A stretch of DNA of 64,000 nucleotides from Opitutia bacterium (GTDB lineage: Bacteria; Verrucomicrobiota; Verrucomicrobiia; Opitutales; Opitutaceae): NCBI GenBank assembly GCA_016217545.1, contig JACRHT010000017.1:310001-374000 (forward strand). Reading direction: 5' to 3'. The notes under the pieces were generated by a model that was not told where the DNA came from, did not search any database, and worked only from the letters and a program-made list of their open reading frames with translations. Of the stretch, positions 17,917-26,623 are shown piece after piece. A program made the position numbers and the translations under genes. Numbering within the stretch: position 1 is the stretch's first letter; each line of letters starts with the position of its first letter.

Positions 17917-19320
17917 TCAGGGATTGCCGGCCGGTGTTTCGCCCGGCGGCTGATAATTGGTATAGCCGCCGAGACGCCGGATTTTGCGCGCAACGACAAC
18001 ACCAGTGGCCAACACCGCGAGGTTGACGGCGAAGCCCAGCGTGTAGGTGTGGCGATAGGCATGGCCGAACGCGTCGAGAAGCCAGCCGACCACGGGCGCA
18101 AAGATGATTTGCAGGAGCGCGAGCAGCATGAGCGCTGCAGAGGAGAACTGGGCGAATCGCGACCGAGGAAATAGCCGCTGTCCCAGCGAGGAGATCGCCG
18201 TGATGACCATGCCGACCAGGAACGTGTGGAGAACGAAGATGACCGAAAACGCGGCGCCGCTTGTCGTGACAACTCCAGCCACCAGACAGAAAACGGTATA
18301 CAGCGCCACGCAGACCCAGCTGACGCGGAACGGATGATAGCGATCCGCAAGCGCCCCGATCGGATACGACATCAGCAGCGAAAGCAGGTAGGAGAACGCG
18401 AGCAACTTGCCGTAGAACGCCATGTCAACCTCGAGGCTGCGCGCGAGGTAGATGTTGTAGAGGTTGATGGGAAAGAACGCGACGTTCACCAGCGCGAAAT
18501 AGGCAAACACCCAGCGGTAGAACGGCTCGGTGAAACACTCCGCGAAGTAACGTCGCGCCGCTCCCCAGCCGCCGCCAGGCGGCGCCGCGGTCGGCGGCGG
18601 ATAGTCGCCTTCTTTCACCCGCAGGCACGTCAGGGAGAAGCCGACGCCGTAGAGCCCAGCCATGCCAGCGAAAATCAACGTGTGATGCGTTTCCGCCGCG
18701 CCGAGCAACCAGAGGTTGAAACCCATGCCGGCCAGCAGGGCGAGGATACGGAAGAGTCCGAAGAAACGACCGAGCAGATTCGTCGGAACGACGTCGTTAA
18801 TCAGGCCGAGAAAGATCACGTTGGCGGTCACGGCGGAAAACTCGAAGACCGTCCAGAAAAGCCCGAGCAGGCAAAGCATCACCGCGCCCTCGCTCCAGCC
18901 ACCGCTGATGGGAAGGAGGCGAACCAGCCATGGCGCCGCCGCGAGCCCGGCCATCGCCAACACCGCGATCGGCGTGGTGATCATCAGGAACGGTATGCGT
19001 CGGCCGCGCTTGCCGCGGTGGCGATCGGAGTAGTAGCTCACGATCGGCGCCGCAAAGACGCTCATCAAACTTGGCACCGTGCCGAGGAGCAGCCCCGTCA
19101 GGAGATCGGAGGCACCATGCTTCTTCAACAGCAGCTGGACAATGACGGGGATTGAACGGTCCTTAATCAGCGTGAACGTGAAATCGCCCCAAAGCAGCCA
19201 AAAGAACAGCAGCACGAGAGCGCCCTTCCCATAGCTCAGCGTGCCGACGCGCCACCGCGGAACGAGGGTAGCGCCATCATTCGCGGGCGGCGCGGAAGAC
19301 GAAACGGGAGGTGGCAACAT
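17917..19320 (-). CDS. MFS sugar-type transporter
   Basis: A 467-residue integral membrane protein with about twelve helices. The loop after helix 2 reads SYYSDRHRGKRGRRIPF, the MFS 'DRxGRR' motif A variant of GPH/SLC45-like symporters, and the second half repeats it in GALADRYHPFRVS. It probably imports an oligosaccharide or monosaccharide by cation symport. It lies 140 bp downstream of the TonB receptor in the same direction, with a terminator hairpin between them, so it may have its own promoter or be read through. The ATG at 19320 is the first plausible start; the N-terminus (about 25 residues) is cytosolic and Pro/Ser-rich. Confidence 0.85.
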   Translation of the reverse strand: MLPPPVSSSAPPANDGATLVPRWRVGTLSYGKGALVLLFFWLLWGDFTFTLIKDRSIPVIVQLLLKKHGASDLLTGLLLGTVPSLMSVFAAPIVSYYSDRHRGKRGRRIPFLMITTPIAVLAMAGLAAAPWLVRLLPISGGWSEGAVMLCLLGLFWTVFEFSAVTANVIFLGLINDVVPTNLLGRFFGLFRILALLAGMGFNLWLLGAAETHHTLIFAGMAGLYGVGFSLTCLRVKEGDYPPPTAAPPGGGWGAARRYFAECFTEPFYRWVFAYFALVNVAFFPINLYNIYLARSLEVDMAFYGKLLAFSYLLSLLMSYPIGALADRYHPFRVSWVCVALYTVFCLVAGVVTTSGAAFSVIFVLHTFLVGMVITAISSLGQRLFPRSRFAQFSSAALMLLALLQIIFAPVVGWLLDAFGHAYRHTYTLGFAVNLAVLATGVVVARKIRRLGGYTNYQPPGETPAGNP

Positions 19321-19394
19321 GCGGTCGACGAGCGGGACGCGGCGGAAGACGAAGCGATTGGTTCAATAGTGGCGCTCCGACGGAGCCGCCCAAG

Positions 19395-19438
19395 AGCAAA
19401 AGCAAACGGCGGCTTGCAGCCCCCTGCCGCAAGCCGCC
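19395..19438 (-). terminator. Rho-independent terminator of the TonB receptor gene
   Basis: A perfect 10-bp inverted repeat (GGCGGCTTGC at 19408-19417 and GCAAGCCGCC at 19429-19438) follows the receptor stop codon at 19461. On the minus strand it is followed by GTTTGCTTTTGCTC, a broken U-tract. Confidence 0.75.
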
Positions 19439-19460
19439 GCGAGTCTTACATACCAAAATC

Positions 19461-21722
19461 TCAGAGGTGCGTGGTGACTGTGAGGACGACCATGCGAGGA
19501 TCCCCCCGCGTGTTGACCGACGGCGTGTATGCCTTGTTGGCGATGTTCTTTACCGACAGGGCGAACTCGGTGTTGCGACCGGTGATTTTAGTCGAGTAGC
19601 CGAGCGTCAGATCGAAGAGTGCGTAGGGGCGGAAATACAGCGCGTTGTTCTGATCGGAGGCTTTCTGGAAACCCTGCCAGGTCATGCCGCCCGCGACATA
19701 GGCGTGTTTCAGCGGGCCCGCGGTGAAGAAATACTTTGTCCACACGCTGCCCATGTCGCGCACCGAGCCGAGAAGCGGCACCCCTTCGAGCGCGGTGTTC
19801 TCGGGGTTGCGGTAATAAATGGCGTTCTGGTGGCTGTAGGCGAGGTAGGTCTGCCAGTTCGGGATGGGGCTGATCACGACGTCGAACTCGACGCCGCGAC
19901 TCTGGGTCATGCCGGTCTGCACGCTGCGGAAGGCGAGTTCGCCTGCGGAATTGAAAGCGGCGATGGACTGGATGAGGTTGTTGTTGCGGATCTGGTAGGC
20001 GCTAATCGTGCCGGAGAGCTTGCCGTCGAGGTAGGCGGCCTTCACGCCGATGTCGAAGCCCTCGCCGATCGGGTCCTTGGCGGGACCGATGTAGTTTTCA
20101 TCCGCGTCGTAGAGATCGGCGGAATTCGGAACGAAGGATTTGCTGTAGGCTGCGTAGGCGGAGATCTCGGGGGTGATCTTGTAGAGCACGCCGGCTTGCG
20201 GCGTGTTGGCCGATGATACGTAGGCGGGGATCACGTCGCCGGTCAGCCGACTGGTAGAGACCGTCTCGGTCTCCGTGTGGCGGATGCCGGTGAGCGCGAG
20301 CAGGCGATCCTCGAAGAAGCCGAGAGTCAGCCCGGCCCAGTAGGATTTGATGGTGACGTCGTCGTGCCAGAAGGAGATCACCGGCATGTTCGGCACGGGT
20401 TCGTTGTAGTTCCACGTGGCCGGATTGGAGAGGTCCCAAGCGCGCGGGTAATCGGCTGTCGCGGCGCGACGCTTCTCGTTGTCCGAATTCTGGTCTTCGT
20501 TTTGTGCGCCGAAGAGGATCTTGGCGGAAACACTGCCGAGCTGATATTTGCCAATCGCCTCCACGTTGTAGGTGTGCGTGTCGCCCCAGTAATGACCGGT
20601 GTTGGGGCGACGCATGAGGGCGTTCTCGGGACTGATCGCCGGCAGCGAGGCCGTGGCGGGAACAGGCGTCGTGGTGAACACGCCGTAGCCGACAATGAAG
20701 CGGGCGTTGTTGTAGTAGGCGATGTCGCGGGAGGAACTGGCGAAGACGGCGCGGACGTTCCAGTGCTCGCCCAGACCCTGGCTGTATTCGGCGACGAGGT
20801 TGCTGCTCTTCGTGCGGCGGTAGTTGGCGTTCGAGGAGACGTTGAACGTTCGCGGGAGGCCGGGATAGAAGAGACCATTCTTACTGCCGTCCGGCAGGCG
20901 GCTGTCGTAAACCGTCGGCAGGGGGTTGAGCAGCGGGCTCTCGTCCTTGTCGAACTTCTCGTAGCTCACCATGAGCTGGCCGGTCTTGTTGATCTGCCAA
21001 GCGAGAGAGCCGGAGGCCGCCCACCGATTGGCATCGTAGGCGTCGTAGTAGTGCGAGTCCTGCCCAGTGGTCAGGCCAAGTCGGTAGTCGAGTCCTTTGG
21101 CGATCGGGCCGGTGCTGTCGAGGTTCGCCACGAAATAGTCGTAACTGCCGCCGCTCAGCATGAGCGTGTTCTGATTATAGTTCAACGGGCGCTTCGTGAT
21201 CACGTTCACAATGCCGCCGGGCGAAAGCTGGCCGTAGAGGAACGACGACGGTCCCTTCATGACCTCGACGCGTTCCACCATCGTGGGGTCCACGACTTGC
21301 GGTCCGGTGAATCCGTTGCGGAGCGGCTGGCTGCCAGCATCGAAGCCGCGGATGGTGAAGTGGCTATTGCCGTCGTCGAATCCACCTCCGACGAACGTCA
21401 CGCCGGGACTGTATTTCACGATGTCGTAAAGGCCGGAAGCGTGCTGGTCCTGGATGAACTCGTTGGTGAAAGCATTCAGCGCAAAGGGCAGATCCTTGAT
21501 CGGAGTGTCGAAACGGGAGCCGGAGATCGAGTTCGAGGCACGGTAGCCCTGGTCTTTCGAGGAGCTGACGATAAAGGGCGAAAGGACGAGAGTATCGTCG
21601 GTCTTCGCCGTGGTATTGGACGCAGCCTCTTTGTCCGTCGTGGCCGGCGGCACCGTCTGAGCTGGCAACTGGGTCAGCAACAGCACAGCCAACGGCAGGC
21701 ATCGGTTAGCGAGGTGTTTCAT
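19461..21722 (-). CDS. TonB-dependent outer-membrane receptor
   Basis: The 753-residue protein has a signal peptide (about residues 1-22) and a TonB-box-like segment LVLSPFIVSSS. The plug domain shows IKDLPFALNAFTNEFI, RGFDAGSQPLRNG and VERVEVMKGPSSFLYGQLSPGGIVNVITKRP, followed by a 22-strand-type beta barrel ending in VTTHL (last residue hydrophobic/aromatic-like as in porins). The plug pattern is that of 'siderophore-type' receptors, which Opitutaceae use in large numbers in carbohydrate loci instead of SusC/SusD pairs. Given the neighbours, uptake of an oligosaccharide is as likely as iron. No SusD-like gene is near. A GCAGTAA motif lies 111 bp upstream of the ATG. Confidence 0.9.
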   Translation of the reverse strand: MKHLANRCLPLAVLLLTQLPAQTVPPATTDKEAASNTTAKTDDTLVLSPFIVSSSKDQGYRASNSISGSRFDTPIKDLPFALNAFTNEFIQDQHASGLYDIVKYSPGVTFVGGGFDDGNSHFTIRGFDAGSQPLRNGFTGPQVVDPTMVERVEVMKGPSSFLYGQLSPGGIVNVITKRPLNYNQNTLMLSGGSYDYFVANLDSTGPIAKGLDYRLGLTTGQDSHYYDAYDANRWAASGSLAWQINKTGQLMVSYEKFDKDESPLLNPLPTVYDSRLPDGSKNGLFYPGLPRTFNVSSNANYRRTKSSNLVAEYSQGLGEHWNVRAVFASSSRDIAYYNNARFIVGYGVFTTTPVPATASLPAISPENALMRRPNTGHYWGDTHTYNVEAIGKYQLGSVSAKILFGAQNEDQNSDNEKRRAATADYPRAWDLSNPATWNYNEPVPNMPVISFWHDDVTIKSYWAGLTLGFFEDRLLALTGIRHTETETVSTSRLTGDVIPAYVSSANTPQAGVLYKITPEISAYAAYSKSFVPNSADLYDADENYIGPAKDPIGEGFDIGVKAAYLDGKLSGTISAYQIRNNNLIQSIAAFNSAGELAFRSVQTGMTQSRGVEFDVVISPIPNWQTYLAYSHQNAIYYRNPENTALEGVPLLGSVRDMGSVWTKYFFTAGPLKHAYVAGGMTWQGFQKASDQNNALYFRPYALFDLTLGYSTKITGRNTEFALSVKNIANKAYTPSVNTRGDPRMVVLTVTTHL

Positions 21723-21821
21723 GAATAGTTGGGGTTAACTTGGTCCAAGGAGGTGACCTTGGGAAACGAGGGGCACTGACGCACCAGCCGTTTGCCCCAC
21801 GAGGAGACCGACTTCAAAACC

Positions 21822-21839
21822 TTTACCGGTATGCAGTAA
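21822..21839. promoter_or_regulatory. Candidate operator: TTTACCGGTATGCAGTAA
   Basis: This copy has the core GCAGTAA starting at 21833, exactly 111 bp upstream of the receptor ATG (21722), the same distance as at the amidohydrolase gene. TTTAC and GTAA form arms of an interrupted dyad. The remaining spacer (21723-22010) holds no recognisable gene. Confidence 0.45.
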
Positions 21840-22010
21840 TCCCGCGCGGTTGCCAGCGGCGTTTGTCGCGGCGTAGCCGCATAGATTCCGTGTCTTGCAG
21901 GCACGTGATCGCCGGCCCGCGGAAATTTTTCCAGCACTTTGGCGTGAGCGCCACCGCAGCCGCTCGCCGACTCGCAGTCGCTCCGCACCGTGTCGCGAGT
22001 GCCGACCCGG

Positions 22011-22952
22011 CTACCCTCGAAGCGTGGCGAGCGTCTTGCGCAGTCCTGCCGCCAACGTTCCCGTCGGTGCCCAGCCGGCTTCACGCAAACGCGAGATGCT
22101 CGCGCGCGAATGCCGAACGTCACCGTCGCGGACAGGCGCGAATTGGATCGGGGAGTGCGAACCAGTCAGCTGCAGAATTTCCTGCGCCAACTCCAAAATC
22201 GTGATCTGCGCGCCGTAGCCCGCATTGAAGACCCCTGTGGCGTCTTCCCGACTCGCCACAAAAATCAGCGCGTCGACAATATCCTCCACGTAGATGAAGT
22301 CCCGGGTCTGTCCGCCATCGCCGAAGATCGTGAGAGGACGCTGCGCCAGCGCTTCGCGGAAGAACAGGGGGATCGCAGCGCCATAAGGGCCCGCAGGGTC
22401 CTGTCGCGGGCCAAAGACATTGAAAAAGCGCAGTGCCGCCGTGGACAAACGCCCGGCCTCGGCGAACTGCCGACAATAGTATTCGCCGTCGAGCTTGGTC
22501 ACCGCGTAGGGACTGCGTGGCTCCGGCAGCATCGTCTCGACCTTCGGCACCACGGGATTGTCGCCGTAAACAGCCGCCGAACTCGCCAGGCACAGTTTCT
22601 TCACTCCAGCCGCAGCAGCGGCCTCCAGCACATTGAGCAATCCGGTGACGTTGAGTTCGACGCACGCATGGGGTTGGCGCACGGATTCTGGCACACTGAT
22701 CATGGCCGCAAGGTGGAAGACCCACGTCGCACCTGCGACCGCATTGGCGACCGCCTGCCGATCGAGGATCGACGCCTCGATCAATTCGACTGCCAAGCCC
22801 TCGAGGTTGGCGCGTGATCCAGTCCGGAAATTATCCAGCACACGCACGCGCATGCCGCGCCGCAGCAGCTGCTGGGCGAGGTGACTGCCAATGAATCCCG
22901 CGCCGCCCGTGATCAGCGCAACTTTTCCCGCGGTGGGGTTCCCTGTGATCAT
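22011..22952 (-). CDS. NAD-dependent epimerase/dehydratase (extended SDR, UDP-glucose 4-epimerase-like)
   Basis: The 313-residue protein has the Rossmann motif ALITGGAGFIGSHLA (Gly16-Gly22), the catalytic Ser region ASSAAVYG and the YxxxK pair Tyr149/Lys153 in SPYAVTKLDGEYY. FFNVFGPRQDP and FGDGGQTRDFIYVEDI further match nucleotide-sugar epimerases and dehydratases such as GalE. It acts in the cytosol on a nucleotide sugar; galactose released by the GH27 enzyme would be one possible source. It is the last gene of the Gfo/Idh - Asp-box - epimerase unit, 29 bp after the preceding stop. Confidence 0.88.
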   Translation of the reverse strand: MITGNPTAGKVALITGGAGFIGSHLAQQLLRRGMRVRVLDNFRTGSRANLEGLAVELIEASILDRQAVANAVAGATWVFHLAAMISVPESVRQPHACVELNVTGLLNVLEAAAAAGVKKLCLASSAAVYGDNPVVPKVETMLPEPRSPYAVTKLDGEYYCRQFAEAGRLSTAALRFFNVFGPRQDPAGPYGAAIPLFFREALAQRPLTIFGDGGQTRDFIYVEDIVDALIFVASREDATGVFNAGYGAQITILELAQEILQLTGSHSPIQFAPVRDGDVRHSRASISRLREAGWAPTGTLAAGLRKTLATLRG

Positions 22953-22981
22953 GATGCTGTGCCGGGAGGCGTGCGCTCAGA

Positions 22982-25399
22982 TCAACGCGAAGAATTCGTG
23001 CGCCGGACGCTGCCGTCAACCGGTCCGTGCCACACTCCTCCGCCATAGGTGAGGATGAACACTTTTCCGGGAGTTTTCGGGTCCGGCTCGACGCGTTGTC
23101 CCCACTTGAAGTCGTAGCCCGCGATCGTCTGCCAGTGGCGACCTTCGTCCGTCGAGCGATATGCTTTCCCGTTGAATCCGCAGGCGTAGTGATCACCCGT
23201 TCGCGTATCCGTCGTCAAAGTCGCGATGTGCGCGTCCGCGACGAGCACCGGCGCCCACGTCCGCCCGTCGTCCGTCGAACGATAGATGCCGCCTTGCGAA
23301 TCCCCCTTCGCCGACTGGATTCCTCGTCGGCCCCACGCCGCCAGCAGCAGCGTGCCGGCAGGCAGACTCTCTATGGCCAGGCTGGTCGGAGCGGTGACGC
23401 CTTCCGGCAAGGCAAGCCGTTGCCACGACTCCGCACCATCGACGGAGCGATAGATTGCACCGATCTGGTCGGCGGAAGGCTGGGCGGCGTCCTTGCGCCG
23501 GAACACCACGAGAAACAGTGCGCGGTCACTGGCCCGCCGGTAAATACGCCAAGCCAACGGCTCGTGGCTATCCAGCCCTTGATTCTTGCTTTGCCAGCTC
23601 GCGCCTCCATCCACGGACTTCAACACGCCGCGACCAAATGCGCAGGCATACAACGTCCGCCGGGTGTCGGAGCTTTCCGGATCGAGCAACAAATCCGTCA
23701 CCGCCGCCTCCCCCACCTCGAGCTTCGCGGTCTGCCAATGCTCCCCCGCATCGTCGGAAAACAGGATGCCGCCGTCGAACGCCCTCGGCTCCCGCTTCCG
23801 CCACATTTTCTCCCGCGGTAGATCGTGCGTGCCGCTCATCGCAGCCCATACTCTACCCCGGACGGCGGGGTCGAATACCAAGGCGTAAGTCGTATTTTCC
23901 CATTTCGCCGGCAGGCCCGGCGCGGGAGTAGCCGCGCTCCAGCTTTCGCCGCCGTCCCGGCTGCGTAGTAGGCCGATGTCCGTGCACGCCATCAGGACGT
24001 GCCGGGCGTCAAACGGATCGAACTTCAACGCATAAACATTGGTAACATCAAGACCACGCGACATCCATCCGCCTGTTCCGCTGGCCCGCGTATACACCTG
24101 CTGCCAGGTCCGACCACCATCGGTCGTCTGCATCGTGCGGCCGAAGTCAGTCGCCAACACCCGGCGAGCGTCGCGCGGATCAACACTCATCGCCAACGGA
24201 TTCTCGCCCCAGTCCGGTCCGAAATGCTCGTCGATCCAACCCGCGATGGCCCCCTTCTCCTTGTCTGCAGCCAGCGCGTCAGGGACAACCCGATCCAGCC
24301 ACGGGAAAATCCAAGTGTGTCCTCCGTCATCGCTCCGCGCCACGCCCAGCCGTTCGCTGCCATCCGCTCCGATCAGACCTTTAAAGGAGAGATACACCAC
24401 GGTCGCGTCGTCGCGCGGCACCGCCACGGCACGGAAATCGACCCGCCGCGTGCCCGGAAAATTTGTTACCAGATGCGCTGAAAGGTCCGTCCATTGCGCG
24501 CCGTTGTCGCGCGAGACAAGTAGGCGCGAATCATCCCCGCCCGTGACGGCGTAGATCGTTGTCACGTTCGCGATGGAATCGTGCGCCGCCGCCACGCCGG
24601 CAATCGTCAGGCCGGCCGGCGCGGCATAATCCGTATGCTCCTCCCCTCGAAAAACGACGAGCCCGCTCGCCTGCACCGCAATCAGTGTGCGCGACACCAG
24701 CGGCGAACTCGGATCGACGATCAGCGCTATGGGACGTCGCGCTAGCGTCGCACGCCGCGTCCAAGTGCGTCCGCCGTCATTCGACGACACCAAGGTCTGC
24801 TCTTCGCCCAACTGCACCGCCGCGTGAATCGCGTTCGGTATCGCCGGATCGCTGGCCAACGCGGTGACCCGATACGCACGACCGTCGCGCGTGAACTGAT
24901 TGATATCCGCGTGATCGCCCACCGCGACCGGCTCGTCTGCTTCGCTCTCAGCCGGCAACAATTTCGTCCAAGCCCGACCGCGATCACGACTCACCCAAAG
25001 ACAGTTACCGCGCGCATAGACCGTGTCGGCATCGCGCGCGTCGAAGGCGAACTCGCGCACGACTTCCTGCAGGTTGAACATCCGCCACGAGACACCCGCA
25101 TCGCGCGACACGTAGGCTCCGGTCATGTCGCACGCCACGAAGAACAGGTTCGGATCGTGCGGGCTGATCACCGGACAAAAAGTCGCGCCGCCGCCGCCGG
25201 GACCGATTATCCGCCAGCCATCGCCCCGCCCGGGAACCGTCACTGGTTCCGCCGCCACGAGTGAGATCGCAGCGCAGGCCAAGGCCAGATACACTAAACC
25301 TGTTCGCTGCCAGCCGACGCGGGCTAAACCCACAAAGCCACGGCGGCAGGTCGTCGCCGCTGTGTCGCCTCCGCTCCACCAGCTTGTCGGATTTTGCAT
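22982..25399 (-). CDS. Exported Asp-box (BNR/sortilin-like) beta-propeller protein
   Basis: The 805-residue protein has an N-terminal hydrophobic export segment (about residues 33-50, TGLVYLALACAAISLVAAEP). It carries about twelve Asp boxes of the pattern S-x-D-x-G-x-x-W: for example VSRDAGVSWR, SSNDGGRTWT, RSDDGGHTWI, QTTDGGRTWQ, RSRDGGESWS, KSVDGGASWQ and RSTDDGRTWA. This fits a double seven-bladed propeller as in GH74 xyloglucanases and Vps10/sortilin proteins. Whether it is a hydrolase is unsure; the GH74 catalytic Asp residues cannot be assigned by eye. An AGGA Shine-Dalgarno-like sequence precedes the ATG. It starts 4 bp after the oxidoreductase stop and is thus cotranscribed. Confidence 0.8.
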   Translation of the reverse strand: MQNPTSWWSGGDTAATTCRRGFVGLARVGWQRTGLVYLALACAAISLVAAEPVTVPGRGDGWRIIGPGGGGATFCPVISPHDPNLFFVACDMTGAYVSRDAGVSWRMFNLQEVVREFAFDARDADTVYARGNCLWVSRDRGRAWTKLLPAESEADEPVAVGDHADINQFTRDGRAYRVTALASDPAIPNAIHAAVQLGEEQTLVSSNDGGRTWTRRATLARRPIALIVDPSSPLVSRTLIAVQASGLVVFRGEEHTDYAAPAGLTIAGVAAAHDSIANVTTIYAVTGGDDSRLLVSRDNGAQWTDLSAHLVTNFPGTRRVDFRAVAVPRDDATVVYLSFKGLIGADGSERLGVARSDDGGHTWIFPWLDRVVPDALAADKEKGAIAGWIDEHFGPDWGENPLAMSVDPRDARRVLATDFGRTMQTTDGGRTWQQVYTRASGTGGWMSRGLDVTNVYALKFDPFDARHVLMACTDIGLLRSRDGGESWSAATPAPGLPAKWENTTYALVFDPAVRGRVWAAMSGTHDLPREKMWRKREPRAFDGGILFSDDAGEHWQTAKLEVGEAAVTDLLLDPESSDTRRTLYACAFGRGVLKSVDGGASWQSKNQGLDSHEPLAWRIYRRASDRALFLVVFRRKDAAQPSADQIGAIYRSVDGAESWQRLALPEGVTAPTSLAIESLPAGTLLLAAWGRRGIQSAKGDSQGGIYRSTDDGRTWAPVLVADAHIATLTTDTRTGDHYACGFNGKAYRSTDEGRHWQTIAGYDFKWGQRVEPDPKTPGKVFILTYGGGVWHGPVDGSVRRTNSSR

Positions 25400-25403
25400 A
25401 ATC

Positions 25404-26420
25404 CTATTCGACGGATACCAATCTTCGCGCGTCGCTGTCCCACACCAGTCGATCGGTGCGACGCGACCGGATCGCCTCCATCAAAGCCACTTGCTGTCCG
25501 CACTCCGAAAGCGTCGGCGCCGGCCGCCCCGTCGCGCTCGCCACGACGGCGCAAAAGGCCGCGATCTCGTTGTAGACGCCGCTGCGCGAATGGACGGGCG
25601 ACGCCGCATCGGAATACACCGCGTGCCGCACACCGCGCCGCCAGTAATCGACTTCGCCCTGCAAATCGGCTTCTGGGGTCGCGGCCAGGCGGATTTCCAG
25701 CGTCTGCCCCGCCGCGTCCACCGAGATCATTTCCACGCTGCGACCGGCGTCCGGCAGAATGTCCAAATGCGAGCGGATACCCGACTGCGCCACCGCATCC
25801 AGCGTGATCCGCACCGGTTGCCCACGCTCCACTGGTCCGAAACGAAACTGCGCCTCGGTGAAGGGGCTGCCGCCGAGAAACAGGAGCGTGTCGAGGGCAT
25901 GAATGGCCGTAGTGGAGAAATCCTCGTTCAGCCGGCCGCACCGCAACATCGTGTAGCTGATGCGGCTAATATGCGCCTGCGTGAATTTCTCCTCCAAAAC
26001 AGCGCGAGCGCGTCCGAGCGCTGGCATGTGTCGACGGTTGAAGGCTACTTGGTTTGGCACGCGGTCACGCACGGCCACCGCCTCCAAGCTCGCCCACTGC
26101 TCGAGCGTGAGCCCCGGCGGCTTCTCCAACAGCAATGGCACCCCTTCCTGCAATACCCGCAACGCCGCCTCGAACATCACGCCGCTGGGCACGGCCATGA
26201 GCACGACGTCCGGCTTTTCCTCCCGGCACATGGCGAGCAAATCCGTGTAAGTTCGCCGCGCGGCGAATGCCTCGGCGAAGGCACGCGCCTTCTGCTCGAC
26301 CACGTCACAGCAAGCGGAAAATTCCCACTCCGCGTGCTGCGCGATCAGCTGGCGGATCGCAGGACCATACTGATGGTTTGCGAACCAGCCGCAGCCGACC
26401 ATGCAAAGCTTGTAAGGCAT
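25404..26420 (-). CDS. Gfo/Idh/MocA-family oxidoreductase
   Basis: The ATG at 26420 gives 338 residues and places the Rossmann segment CMVGCGWFANH at the N-terminus, as in the family. The catalytic Lys motif is LLLEKPPGL (EKP), and a C-terminal alpha/beta substrate domain follows. These enzymes oxidise or reduce sugars and sugar derivatives with NAD(P). No signal peptide is present. It heads a three-gene unit with the Asp-box protein and the epimerase and is divergent from the LacI gene, with a 203-bp spacer containing the GCAGTAAAC motif. The open frame upstream of 26420 encodes non-homologous sequence and was not used. Confidence 0.85.
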   Translation of the reverse strand: MPYKLCMVGCGWFANHQYGPAIRQLIAQHAEWEFSACCDVVEQKARAFAEAFAARRTYTDLLAMCREEKPDVVLMAVPSGVMFEAALRVLQEGVPLLLEKPPGLTLEQWASLEAVAVRDRVPNQVAFNRRHMPALGRARAVLEEKFTQAHISRISYTMLRCGRLNEDFSTTAIHALDTLLFLGGSPFTEAQFRFGPVERGQPVRITLDAVAQSGIRSHLDILPDAGRSVEMISVDAAGQTLEIRLAATPEADLQGEVDYWRRGVRHAVYSDAASPVHSRSGVYNEIAAFCAVVASATGRPAPTLSECGQQVALMEAIRSRRTDRLVWDSDARRLVSVE

Positions 26421-26608
26421 GAGGACTATCGAGCCCGGCCGATCGCGAGGCGCACATCGCGTCCCGCTCTGACTCGCTGTCGGCCGGCCCGAGCGCGGGT
26501 GACGGCGGGCGAAACTGCTGACTGGTTCACAGGGCTTGCCATTGCCCGGACACAACGCGCCGCATCTGCGATTGGCAACGTCGGTCTTGCTTCGCCCGGC
26601 TCCTCGTA

Positions 26609-26622
26609 ACTATGCAGTAAAC
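26609..26622. promoter_or_regulatory. Candidate operator overlapping the LacI gene leader: ACTATGCAGTAAAC
   Basis: The core GCAGTAAAC ends one base before the ATG of the LacI gene, so a bound protein would block its ribosome-binding region or promoter, a sign of autoregulation. It also lies about 190 bp upstream of the divergent Gfo/Idh operon. Confidence 0.45.
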
Positions 26623-26623
26623 G

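Noticed and set aside
20277-21728. Long plus-strand open frame opposite the TonB receptor gene
   Set aside because: Its translation is Arg/Val-rich, lacks any family motif, and is the mirror of a clearly real receptor gene on the other strand; GC-rich DNA creates such frames.
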